A stretch of DNA of 64,000 nt from Terriglobia bacterium (lineage in GTDB: Bacteria > Acidobacteriota > Terriglobia > Terriglobales > Acidobacteriaceae). A program made the translations under genes and the position numbers. The notes under the pieces are model-generated. The model was not told where the DNA came from, searched no databases, and was given only the letters and a program-made list of their open reading frames with translations. How positions within the stretch are numbered: position 1 is the stretch's first letter; every line of letters begins with the position of its first letter. Of this stretch, positions 25,024 to 33,442 are shown piece by piece. The stretch spans positions 43,025 to 107,024 of the forward strand of contig JAIQFO010000015.1 of the NCBI GenBank assembly GCA_020073215.1, read 5' to 3'.

Positions 25024-26274
25024 ATGCCCTCGATCCTCCAAAAACGCTCGCTGCGATTTGTTTTCGCGGCGAACGTGATCTCCATGCTGGGCAGCGGGAT
25101 GAACGCCGCTGCAGTGGCTTGGACGGTTCTGCAGCGCACTCACTCGGAAATGGCTTTAGGCACATTTGCCGCCCTACAGACGATTCCGGCCATGCTGATG
25201 CTGCCCTTCACCGGCGTCATTATTGACCGCGAAGATCGTCGGCGGCTGGTGATGTGGCTCGATGCTTTGCGCGCCATCATCATTCTGGTGGTCATGGTGC
25301 TGGCGTTTCTTAATCGCGTGCAGGTGTGGCAACTCTACCTGATGAATACCCTGGTGGCGGCGGGCTTCTGGATGTTCTGGCCGACCATTACGGCGCTGAT
25401 TCAGGAACTGACGCCCGAGGGCGCGTTCGTGCAGTCGAACACGCTTCTTCTGGCGGGCGTCCAGGGTGGATGGCTCTTGGCGGGCGCGGTGGTTGGATTT
25501 GTCTATGAGCACATTGGCCTCGGCGGAGTGCTGCTCATCGACGTGAGCACCTACGTGGTTTCGTTCTTGTGCTACTTCGCGGTGCGCCAGGGACGGCATG
25601 TGGTGCCGCGCGCGGTCGAACTTCGTCACGACATCGAGGCGGCGGAAACCGCGGTGGCACGCTTCCTGCGCGAGATGCGCGAAGGGCTGGTCTTTCTGCG
25701 CGAGCATCGCAGTGTCGTTTTCCTGGGGACGAGTTGGGCTTTGTTTCTGGGCGCGATGATGACAGGAGTAGTGGTGACGGCGCCGCTCAGCGATCGCGTC
25801 TTCCACGCCGGCGCGACGGGCTACGGATGGTTGAACGGAGGATGGGGTGTGGGCGCATTCCTGAGCGCGCTTTATGCTCCGGCGCTGATTGCGCGAGTGG
25901 GAGCACGCTGGTCCATTGCGCTTTCGATGCTGCTGCTGACGTTTACCATGGCGCTCTCGCCGTTTGCGCCTTGGCTGGCGCTGGCCGTGCTGTTTTACGG
26001 GCTGATGGGATCGGCGCGCGGCATCAGCGGCATCGCTATGAATACCAGCCTGATGGAGCAGGTGCCGCCGCATTTCATGGGACGCGTCCAGAATACTTTC
26101 TATTTCTTCGGCACCTTTCTGCAGGTAGCGCTGGCTCTGGCGGTGGGTGCGATCGCATCGCGGATCAGCCTGGCATCCGGGTTTGCCGTGATCGCGGCCG
26201 TGTATGCGGTCGCCTTTGGCAGCGCCTGCTGGCCGGTGAAAGAGCGGAAACCTGTAGCCGCGGTCGCAGATTAG
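25024..26274 (+). CDS. Major facilitator superfamily transporter, EntS-like
   Basis: 416 residues with about 12 hydrophobic segments. It shows the MFS loop motif between helices 2 and 3 (GVIIDREDRRRLVMW, a variant of GxxxDRxGRR) and a GLMGSARGISGIAMNTSLMEQ segment like the DHA3/EntS group of exporters. It would pump a small molecule out by proton antiport; the substrate is unknown. No regulator or biosynthetic cluster is adjacent. ATG 25024 is the start. A pair of family D palindromes separates it from fabI. Confidence 0.85.
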   Translation: MPSILQKRSLRFVFAANVISMLGSGMNAAAVAWTVLQRTHSEMALGTFAALQTIPAMLMLPFTGVIIDREDRRRLVMWLDALRAIIILVVMVLAFLNRVQVWQLYLMNTLVAAGFWMFWPTITALIQELTPEGAFVQSNTLLLAGVQGGWLLAGAVVGFVYEHIGLGGVLLIDVSTYVVSFLCYFAVRQGRHVVPRAVELRHDIEAAETAVARFLREMREGLVFLREHRSVVFLGTSWALFLGAMMTGVVVTAPLSDRVFHAGATGYGWLNGGWGVGAFLSALYAPALIARVGARWSIALSMLLLTFTMALSPFAPWLALAVLFYGLMGSARGISGIAMNTSLMEQVPPHFMGRVQNTFYFFGTFLQVALALAVGAIASRISLASGFAVIAAVYAVAFGSACWPVKERKPVAAVAD

Positions 26275-26288
26275 CGGGTTTGTGGAGA

Positions 26289-26388
26289 GCGGACACTCTT
26301 GTCCGCTGCCTTTGACGTTGGTTTTGAAGTTGATTCTACAGACCAAGATCAACCCCAAGATCAAAAGCGGCGGACAAGAGTGTCCGCC
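26289..26388. repeat. Inverted pair of family D palindromes
   Basis: GCGGACACTCTTGTCCGC (26289-26306) and GGCGGACAAGAGTGTCCGCC (26369-26388) flank a 62-base spacer, whose own halves are loosely complementary (GTTGGTTTTGAAGTTGAT against GATCAACCCCAAGATC). The layout is that of a bacterial interspersed mosaic element, placed between the MFS gene and fabI. Confidence 0.8.
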
Positions 26389-26445
26389 CCACACTGTCAT
26401 AGATGCTGGTATTCTTTTTCTTCTCCCTGGGGGGAGCATCCATAC

Positions 26446-27216
26446 ATGTTTGAGGACTTGAAAGGCCGGACGGCGGTCGTCTTTGGAGTGGCAAACAAGC
26501 GCTCGATCGCGTGGGCCATTGCGCAAGGGTTGCACGCCGCGGGCGTGAACCTCGCCATCACGTATCAGAACGAACGGCTGGAGCAGGAAGCCCGGGACCT
26601 GATTCTTTCGCTGCCCGGCGCCGAAGCCTTCATGTGCGATGTTTCGAAAGACGAAGAAATCACGCAGCTCTTTGAAAAGCTGAAAGCCCGCTACGGCAAG
26701 CTGCATGTGCTGGTGCACAGCGTGGCCTTCGCGCCGGCCGACGAATTGAAAGGCGATTTCGTGAACACGACGCGCGAAGGCTTTCGTGTGGCGCATGACG
26801 TCAGCGTGTATTCGCTGGTGGCGGTTTCGCGGGCGGCGGCGCCGCTGATGCAGGACGGCGGCAGCGTCATGACCATGTCCTACTACGGCGCGGAAAAAGT
26901 CGTTCCCAACTACAACGTGATGGGCGTGGCCAAGGCCGCGCTGGAGTGCACGGTACGCTATCTGGCATACGATTTGGGCCGGCAAAAAATTCGGGTTAAT
27001 GCCATTTCCGCCGGGCCGATCAAGACCTTGGCCGCGCGCGGCATCTCCGGCATGGGGGAGATGATGAGAGGACACGCCGAACGCGCGCCTCTGCAGCGCA
27101 ATGTGGAAGTCGCCGAGGTAGGCAGCGCCGGCGTGTTTCTGGCCTCCGATGCGAGTTCCGGCATCACCGGTGAGACCCTCTACGTGGATTGCGGATACAA
27201 CATCATGGGGTTCTGA
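26446..27216 (+). CDS. fabI: Enoyl-[acyl-carrier-protein] reductase (NADH)
   Basis: 256 residues of the FabI short-chain reductase family, catalysing the last step of each fatty-acid elongation cycle. The catalytic residues fall at the same numbers as in the E. coli enzyme: Tyr146, Tyr156 and Lys163 (MSYYGAEKVVPNYNVMGVAK). The FabI-type nucleotide-binding start GVANKRSIAWAIA and the GPIKTLAARGI segment are present. ATG 26446 is chosen as the protein then starts like other FabI; GGGGGAG lies about 11 bases upstream. An in-frame extension back to 26299 crosses the palindromic repeat and is unlikely to be translated. Confidence 0.95.
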   Translation: MFEDLKGRTAVVFGVANKRSIAWAIAQGLHAAGVNLAITYQNERLEQEARDLILSLPGAEAFMCDVSKDEEITQLFEKLKARYGKLHVLVHSVAFAPADELKGDFVNTTREGFRVAHDVSVYSLVAVSRAAAPLMQDGGSVMTMSYYGAEKVVPNYNVMGVAKAALECTVRYLAYDLGRQKIRVNAISAGPIKTLAARGISGMGEMMRGHAERAPLQRNVEVAEVGSAGVFLASDASSGITGETLYVDCGYNIMGF

Positions 27217-27266
27217 ATCATGGGATTCTGAGATCTGCCGATACCCTTGGCAGATGCGGACTGTCG

Positions 27267-27330
27267 TGTAGAGACGGGGCTTGCCCCGTCTCTCTCTGCG
27301 GCGGGAGACGCGGCAAGCCGCGTCTCTACA
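27267..27330. repeat. Inverted pair of family A palindromes
   Basis: TGTAGAGACGGGGCTTGCCC (start of the left unit, 27267-27294) and the right unit (27305-27330, ending GCCGCGTCTCTACA) are near-perfect inverted copies around a short spacer. They lie between fabI and the RsbU-type gene. Single units are inserted inside coding genes at 169-195 and 62368-62393. Confidence 0.85.
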
Positions 27331-27367
27331 AAGGAGTGCCCTGCATCCATGATTCGGGAGCCGCGCT

Positions 27368-28192
27368 ATGACCGAGAGGGCTAACGCTGTGGGAGGCAGG
27401 CCGCCTTCGGCCGGGTTTTGGCGCTCGCTGTTCTGGCCGCGCGAAGTCGCGCCGCCTCCCGCCGACCCACTCCATTGCGACACGCCCGCGTTGCGTCAGG
27501 CCGAGATTGCCGCGATCTACAGCGGCCAGCGCGTGGCGGGCGACTTCTATGAATTCCTGAGGGTGTCGCCCTCGCGCATGCTGTTCGTGCTGCTGGATAT
27601 CGCCGGCCTGCGGGCGGACACGCGGGAAATCCTGATCGCCGTGCAAAAGACATTCCGCGCCCTTGCGCCCAAGCTTTTTGCCGGAGAAGACTTCAACGAG
27701 ACCACCGCCATGATCGAACTGTGCAACGAGATGAACCTCACCATTTTGCGAGGCGGTCTTCGCAGTTGTCCGGCGTTCCTCGGTTGCTATAACGAAGACC
27801 TGGGGACAGTTTGTTATGCCAATGCCGGGCACACTCCGGGCCTGCTTCGCGACTACACGGGCATCACGCTGCTCGAAGCCACCGGGCTGCCGCTGGGTCT
27901 GTTCTCGCACACCATGCAAAGCGCGGCTGCTTGTCACCTCGTGCCGGGCTCGGCGCTTCTGGTGGTCTCACGCGGGATCATCGAAGCTCAGTACATCGAA
28001 GCGGACCACGAGGGTGCAGAATTTGGACTGGAAGGAGTGAAGGAAAGCTTTCAGAACGCAACCGCCCTCACCGCGCGTGAGCTATGCCTGACCATGCTGC
28101 GGGCGGCTCGGAAGTTCACGCCGACGACTCCCACCCATAACGATCTGACGACGCTGTGCCTGGTGCGAATTGTATTTCCCGATGGGCAATAA
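27368..28192 (+). CDS. PP2C-type (SpoIIE/RsbU) protein phosphatase
   Basis: 274 residues. After a 35-residue Pro/Ala-rich leader comes the SpoIIE domain: ALRQAEIAAIYSGQRVAGDF (the GGDF/Y-like metal site is AGDFYEF), LFVLLDIAGLRADTREIL, CYANAGHTPGLLRDY and HNDLTTLCLVRI. RsbU proteins dephosphorylate an anti-anti-sigma factor in partner-switching stress circuits. The first-metal Asp in VAGDFYE and Asp in LLDIAG are present; the usual DGV motif at LVVSRGIIEA is Arg-Gly, a deviation that may weaken activity. No STAS partner is nearby. Confidence 0.8.
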   Translation: MTERANAVGGRPPSAGFWRSLFWPREVAPPPADPLHCDTPALRQAEIAAIYSGQRVAGDFYEFLRVSPSRMLFVLLDIAGLRADTREILIAVQKTFRALAPKLFAGEDFNETTAMIELCNEMNLTILRGGLRSCPAFLGCYNEDLGTVCYANAGHTPGLLRDYTGITLLEATGLPLGLFSHTMQSAAACHLVPGSALLVVSRGIIEAQYIEADHEGAEFGLEGVKESFQNATALTARELCLTMLRAARKFTPTTPTHNDLTTLCLVRIVFPDGQ

Positions 28193-28212
28193 AGCTCTGC
28201 TGGCAAAGGCTC

Positions 28213-28248
28213 GAGAGGTGATAGCGGAAAGACCGCTTATCACCTCTC
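28213..28248. terminator. Hairpin between convergent genes
   Basis: GAGAGGTGATAGCGG pairs with CCGCTTATCACCTCTC, one bulged base, 5-base loop, between the ends of the RsbU-type and GloVer genes. No long U-tract on either strand, so intrinsic termination is plausible but not certain. Confidence 0.55.
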
Positions 28249-28281
28249 AGCCATGGCGATGCCGGGCAAAGCGCGCGCCGA

Positions 28282-30174
28282 TTATGGCGTCACCGTGAAG
28301 TTGGTCGCACTGGTTCCCGTGCCTCCTGCGGTAGTGACCGCGATGGGCCCCGTGACTGCGCCGGTCGGGACGAGAGCATCCACCTGCGTATCGCTTATCA
28401 CCTGGAAGCTGGTTGCCGCGACGCCGCCAAACGTCACCTTGGTCGCCTTCGTGAAACTGTTTCCAGCAATCGTGACCGGCGTTAACACCGGACCGCTGGT
28501 CGGGCTGAATGAGGTGATCGAGGGCACGACCGCAAAAGCTAACGGGCTGTTAGCGATCCCCCCGGGCGTGGTGATGGTGATCTTCATACCTGTCTTCGCA
28601 CCCGCGGGCACGGTAGCCGTCACCTGGGTATCAGATTTGACCGTAAAGCTGGCGGCCTTGCCGCCAATGGTCACTTTTGTGGCCTGAGTCAGGCTGACTC
28701 CCGTGATCGTGACTGGGGTCCCGACAATACCGCTGGCGGGAGTGAAACTCGTAATCTGCGGCGTCACCAGAAATGCCCGGTTGCTCTTCATCGTGCTCGT
28801 GAAAGTGGTTACGGTCACGGTGCCGGTGGTCGCCCCAGCGGGTACGGTCGCCGTCATGTAGGTATCGGAGACGTTTGTGAAAGGCGCGCTGACTCCGTTG
28901 AATGAGACTTTTGTCGTTCCGGTGAAACCTTGCCCCAGAATCTCGACCGTCTTCCCAACCTTGGCGGACCAAGTCACGAGGTTGACGAGCGGCTTGAAGC
29001 CCGCGTCGAAGCTGTAGAAAACGGCACCGCCCAGGGAGTTCCCGTTGGTGTTGCCGTAGAATTTTCCGTCCGTGTGCAGCACGAGGGGCGTTGCCGCGCC
29101 AAACCCATCGTTGCAAGTAACCGAGCAGAAGCTGTAGAGAACCGACTCGGCGCCTGCCGGGGTAATTTTGAAAATCGCACCGGCATTCTTCGTTCCGCCG
29201 TTCCCCGTTGTCCCGTAAAAATTGCCGTCGGTTCCGAGCGTCAGCCCCGCCAAGGGAAGTTGTGCATCAAAGTTTCCGTTGCCGTAGTTGAAGCTGTAGA
29301 GCAGCGTATAGGCTCCGGTGGGGGTAATTTTGAATACCGTTCCGTTATTGTTGGTGGTACCTCCATGATAGGTTGTGCCGTAGAAATTGCCGTCGGTGCC
29401 CTGAACCAGAATTCCGAGCGGCCGGTTTCCGTCAGTGGGATACCCTTTAAATGTGTGAAGCACGGTGACCGCGCCAGTGGCCGTTGCCTTGTATACCACC
29501 CCGCATTTGCAGGTCGGATCTCCACCACCTTGCGTGGTTCCATAAAAGTTGCCATCAGTGCCCTGGGTCGGAAGGTTGGGGCTCGAGCCGTTGGTGTAGG
29601 CGAAGTCCTTTAGGACTTTAAACACACCTGCCGCAGAGACTTTGAAGAACGCTCCGTTTTGCCCAACGTATTGTTCCTCGGAAACCCCATACGTATTGCC
29701 ATCCTGCCCCTGGACAGTCGTGTAGATAGGGGCGCTGTCATCGGTGCCGTTGGCAAAATTCCACAATGTGGTTAACGTCCCGGTGGGCGTGACCTTAAAC
29801 ACCGAACCGGCCCCGTGGGTCCCGCCGCCTTGCGTCGTCCCGTAGAAGTTGCCGTCGAAGCCTAAGGTGACGCCGCCAAACGGGTAGCTGCCATCGGCGC
29901 ACGAGGTCAGGGAGCAGAAGTTATAGACCGTGGTCAACGCGCCCGCAGTGGTCATCTTGTACACGGTGCCGACGTTGTGAGTTCCATCGTTTTGTATGGT
30001 GCTGTAGAGGTCCCCGTCGCGCGCCTGCGACAGCACTTGAGGAAATCCGATTCCACTGTAGGCGCCGGCTCCGATTGGATAGGTGTACAGCTTAGTGTAG
30101 GTTTGGCCACTCGCGGCCACGGCAAACAGCAGTGCCACTGCGATCATCGAAACTACGGTCCCACGGTGTTTCAT
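28282..30174 (-). CDS. Secreted GloVer-repeat / IPT-TIG domain protein
   Basis: 630 residues. The signal peptide (IAVALLFAVAASGQ) is followed by about eight tandem GloVer-type beta repeats at about 30-385 (GDLYSTIQNDGTHNVGTVYK, GNFYGTTQGGGTHGAGSVFK, LYSFNYGNGN). The C-terminus has three IPT/TIG immunoglobulin-like domains at about 390-630 (ITSFTPASGIVGTPVTITG, KVTIGGKAASFTVKSDTQVT, ATVPAGAKTGMKITITTPG). The repeats form a surface or secreted beta-propeller-like structure of unknown role; such proteins are common in soil acidobacteria. RBS GGAGGAG lies just upstream of ATG 30174. Confidence 0.88.
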   Translation of the reverse strand: MKHRGTVVSMIAVALLFAVAASGQTYTKLYTYPIGAGAYSGIGFPQVLSQARDGDLYSTIQNDGTHNVGTVYKMTTAGALTTVYNFCSLTSCADGSYPFGGVTLGFDGNFYGTTQGGGTHGAGSVFKVTPTGTLTTLWNFANGTDDSAPIYTTVQGQDGNTYGVSEEQYVGQNGAFFKVSAAGVFKVLKDFAYTNGSSPNLPTQGTDGNFYGTTQGGGDPTCKCGVVYKATATGAVTVLHTFKGYPTDGNRPLGILVQGTDGNFYGTTYHGGTTNNNGTVFKITPTGAYTLLYSFNYGNGNFDAQLPLAGLTLGTDGNFYGTTGNGGTKNAGAIFKITPAGAESVLYSFCSVTCNDGFGAATPLVLHTDGKFYGNTNGNSLGGAVFYSFDAGFKPLVNLVTWSAKVGKTVEILGQGFTGTTKVSFNGVSAPFTNVSDTYMTATVPAGATTGTVTVTTFTSTMKSNRAFLVTPQITSFTPASGIVGTPVTITGVSLTQATKVTIGGKAASFTVKSDTQVTATVPAGAKTGMKITITTPGGIANSPLAFAVVPSITSFSPTSGPVLTPVTIAGNSFTKATKVTFGGVAATSFQVISDTQVDALVPTGAVTGPIAVTTAGGTGTSATNFTVTP

Positions 30175-30543
30175 ATCGACTCTCCTCCAAACAGAACTCG
30201 AGTTGACGGTTTGCGTACAGATTTGGGTACGAATGACTTTGTTGGATCGGCTGCTTGGGGGGAGACGCTTCGGGCCGAAGGCCGGAATCCTCTATCCGGC
30301 ATAGGTGCCGTGTCAGGGTTAATGTTTTGCATCATTCAGAATCCCCACTGCATGGTTGGTGGGCGCCCGGGGCAGGGGCCAACCCTTCCCAGTCGGACCC
30401 TAGCCCGGGCGTCCTTTTACACAATTTGCGTGCTCAGCAGACCAGTTCGTGGCAAAATGTTTCCACTTACCAGGGGCCGTTGGGCGACAGTCTGCACGAT
30501 CCCCCGCTGCATGTCCTGACGGATTTCTAAAGAACTCTAAAGC
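30175..30543. other. Divergent intergenic region
   Basis: Lies between the divergent GloVer gene and the kinase-TPR gene. I see no gene and no clear promoter consensus. A short palindrome-like GGATAGAGG...CCGGC stretch near 30290 is not convincing. Confidence 0.4.
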
Positions 30544-33303
30544 GTGGCTAGGTCTATGAATAACAAGGGATCTGCACGGGATATTGCAGAGACTTCCGCT
30601 CGCCTATGGCGGTTCGCGGACTACGAACTTGACGAACTGGGACGGGAGTTGCGGGTCAAGGGCCGGGTTGTGGAGTTGGAAGCGAAGCCGCTGGCTATTC
30701 TGCTGCAGTTGGTTCTCCATGCCGGCGAGGTTGTGACCAAGGAAGAATTGCTGGATGCCGTCTGGCCCGATGTGATGGTGGTGGATGGGTCGCTGGCCAC
30801 GGCCGTCTCAAAGCTTCGCAAAGCCATGGGCGACGAGGATCACCCTGCCATTGTTACGGTTCCTCGCGTCGGTTATCGCCTCGCGGTGCCGGTTTATTGC
30901 AAAGCGGTGGCGGCGGCAGCGGGACCCGATCTCGGATTCAAAGCCGGGGACGTGGTTCCCGGACGGGAGCAGTGGCGGCTCTCGCGCCCCATGGACATCT
31001 CCGGGTCGAGTGAGGTCTGGCTCGCCGAAAATCCCAAGACTCACGAACAACGGGCATTCAAATTCGCGGCGGACGGGGCGCGCTTAAAAGGCCTGAAGCG
31101 CGAGATCACGGTTTCGCGTTTCCTCCGGGAATCGCTCGGCGACCGGCCGGAGTTTGTCCGCATCCTGGAATGGAATTTCGAGACGCCTCCCTTCTTTCTC
31201 GAAAGCGAGTACGCCGGGCAGAACCTGGCGGAATGGGCGGCCGCGCAGGGTGGATTGAACAAAATTTCGCTCGACGCCCGGCTGCATCTTCTGATTGACA
31301 TCGCCCAAGCGGTTGCCGCCGCACACGACTTGGGCGTGCTTCATAAAGACTTGAAGCCGGCCAACATTCTGGTTGTGCCGGGGGCGCGGGGTGGATGGCA
31401 GATCAGAATTGCGGATTTTGGCAGCGCCTCGCTTTTCGATCCGTCGCGGCTCCACGCCTTGGGAATCACAAATCTTGGATTTACCCAGACCACTTCGCTG
31501 GATGCCCAGGCGTTAACCGGCACGCTGATGTACCTTGCGCCCGAGGTGCTGGCCGGGCAATCTCCCACCGCCAGCGCCGATGTTTATGCTCTCGGCGTCA
31601 TACTCTACCAGTTGACGATCGGTGATTTCCGCAGACCGCTGGCGCCGGGCTGGGAAGCGGAGATTCAAGACCCGTTGCTCCGCGAAGACATTGCGGATGC
31701 GGCGTGCGGCGATCCGGCCAAGCGGCTGAATAGCGCGGCGGATCTTGTCGAACGCCTGCTGACGCTGGAACAACGCCGCATCAAGCGCGACGAACTGGAA
31801 ACCGCAAAACTTCGAGCCCAGATTGCCGAACGCAAACTGGCCGAGGCCCGGGCGCGGCGTCCCTGGGTCGCGCTGGCCGTCATTGCCTTGGCAGCCGGTT
31901 TGGGATTAAGCTTCACGCTGTACCGAAGAGCCGTTCGCGAACGCGACCTGGCCAACCGCCAGACCGCGATTGCCAGTTCCATCAACAAGTTTCTTTCTGA
32001 CGATCTGCTCGGGCGCAGCAATCCATTTGCCAGCGGCAAGGCCAGCGAGTCACTGATGGATGCCATCAAGCAAGCTTCGCCCAGCATCGACCGTCAGTTC
32101 AAGAATGAACCGCTGATTGCCGCGCGTCTCCACCAGACCATTGCCCGGGCTTTCGATAACCGCACGGATTATCCGGACGCTCGACAGGAGTACGACCGCG
32201 CCGCCGCGCTTTTCAAGCAAGTGGATGGCGAGTTGTCAGAAGACGCCGTCATTGTTCAGCTGCAACGAACCACCCTGGAGGCGCGAAGCTACGAGAACGG
32301 CTCGCTCCCGTTCGCCAAGTCCATTCTCGGACAGCAGGAAGCACTGATCGCAAAGCTTCCGCATCCGCGGCCTGACCTCGCGGTCTGGCTATCCTCCGCG
32401 CGCGGAATGGTCGCACTCATTGAGAACAACGCCAAGTCCGCAGCCGAGAACTTCCAGGCGGCGGTGGACAAGGCGGAAACTCTTCCCGAATTCGACGAGA
32501 GCGCGCGCCTGACCTTCAAGCAAAGGCTGGCATTTTCCTACATCCGCCTGGGCGAAGGAGCGAAGGCGGAGCAATTATTTCGCGAGCTCATTGTTGCCTT
32601 CACGCGGGTGGCGGGCGCGGACAGTCCGAATGTTCTGCGGGTACGCCTGAATCTGGCACAGGCCTTCATGATCCAGAACAAACACGAGGAAGCGATCAAG
32701 GAAGCAACCACCATCTATCCCGAGTTTGTGTCAAGGCTGGGCGCGGACCACGAACTCACCATGCAGTTACTGACCACGCGGGCGCAGTCCGAAGGCAACC
32801 TTGGGCTCTGGGACGATGCCATCCGCGACGATTTCACCATTCACGAACTCGCCGTTCGCAAGCAGGGGCCGCTTTCGTTCTTCGCCGTGGCCACGCTCAC
32901 CGACGGTGCTCTCGCCCAATGCCGCGCAGGGCGCTATCGCGAAGGTGAATCGAATGCGCGCCAGGCCTATGAAGCATCGACGAAAGCATTCGGACCACGC
33001 GCGGGCCTAACCGGCGGGACGGCCTCCACTCTGGCCGATTGCCTCATTGGACTGGGCAAACTGGATGAGGCCAGCAAGTTGCTGGACCAAGTCGATGTGC
33101 CCGCCGTTGCGCAACTCGCGGGCGATCCCGACTGGGGCGCGGGCGTCACCTTGGCAAAGGCCGAAATCGCCTATCGCCGTGGCAACTACGACGCGGCGCG
33201 GAATTATGTTCAGACCGTGACTCCGGTGTACACCCGCGAGAACGCGGAGCCTTTTCAAAAACGCGCGCTCGAATCTCTGCGAGCCGCTCTCGACAAGCCT
33301 TGA
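30544..33303 (+). CDS. Winged-helix DNA-binding / Ser-Thr kinase / TPR one-protein receptor
   Basis: 919 residues. An OmpR/CadC-type winged helix is at about 22-115 (ELEAKPLAILLQLVLHAGEV, ELLDAVWPDVMVVDGSLATA). A protein kinase follows at about 145-400 with Lys173, HKDLKPAN (267-274), DFG (291-293) and APE (332-334). Then come a membrane helix at about 441-460 (WVALAVIALAAGLGLSFTLY) and about 450 residues of TPR-like helices outside. HRD is HKD, which should still work. The glycine loop (ISGSSEVW) is degenerate. This lets one protein sense outside, phosphorylate inside and bind DNA. GTG 30544 or ATG 30556 may be the start. Confidence 0.88.
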   Translation: MARSMNNKGSARDIAETSARLWRFADYELDELGRELRVKGRVVELEAKPLAILLQLVLHAGEVVTKEELLDAVWPDVMVVDGSLATAVSKLRKAMGDEDHPAIVTVPRVGYRLAVPVYCKAVAAAAGPDLGFKAGDVVPGREQWRLSRPMDISGSSEVWLAENPKTHEQRAFKFAADGARLKGLKREITVSRFLRESLGDRPEFVRILEWNFETPPFFLESEYAGQNLAEWAAAQGGLNKISLDARLHLLIDIAQAVAAAHDLGVLHKDLKPANILVVPGARGGWQIRIADFGSASLFDPSRLHALGITNLGFTQTTSLDAQALTGTLMYLAPEVLAGQSPTASADVYALGVILYQLTIGDFRRPLAPGWEAEIQDPLLREDIADAACGDPAKRLNSAADLVERLLTLEQRRIKRDELETAKLRAQIAERKLAEARARRPWVALAVIALAAGLGLSFTLYRRAVRERDLANRQTAIASSINKFLSDDLLGRSNPFASGKASESLMDAIKQASPSIDRQFKNEPLIAARLHQTIARAFDNRTDYPDARQEYDRAAALFKQVDGELSEDAVIVQLQRTTLEARSYENGSLPFAKSILGQQEALIAKLPHPRPDLAVWLSSARGMVALIENNAKSAAENFQAAVDKAETLPEFDESARLTFKQRLAFSYIRLGEGAKAEQLFRELIVAFTRVAGADSPNVLRVRLNLAQAFMIQNKHEEAIKEATTIYPEFVSRLGADHELTMQLLTTRAQSEGNLGLWDDAIRDDFTIHELAVRKQGPLSFFAVATLTDGALAQCRAGRYREGESNARQAYEASTKAFGPRAGLTGGTASTLADCLIGLGKLDEASKLLDQVDVPAVAQLAGDPDWGAGVTLAKAEIAYRRGNYDAARNYVQTVTPVYTRENAEPFQKRALESLRAALDKP

Positions 33304-33442
33304 CCGCGGAAGTTACCAAACTAAAGTTTTTTCGGCGGCGTGCTGGGAACGTACGTGCCAGAGTGCACGTAATAGTTTTGTAATGTAACCACGATCACCG
33401 CGAAGTGCCCTGCCGAGTACTTATCCTTCAAGCAACGAATCT

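Noticed and set aside
26299..26445. In-frame N-terminal extension of fabI
   Set aside because: It runs through the family D palindrome and the product would not match the FabI N-terminus; the ATG at 26446 gives residue numbering identical to known FabI.
25174..27483. 769-codon open frame on the minus strand
   Set aside because: It is antisense to the MFS gene and fabI, both firmly identified. The translation is rich in His/Arg/Gln and lacks any recognisable motif.
33340..33442. Cobalamin riboswitch before the radical SAM gene
   Set aside because: Only about 140 bases of leader and no B12-box (GCCACTG-like) sequence; a short palindrome ACGTGC/GCACGT alone is not enough.
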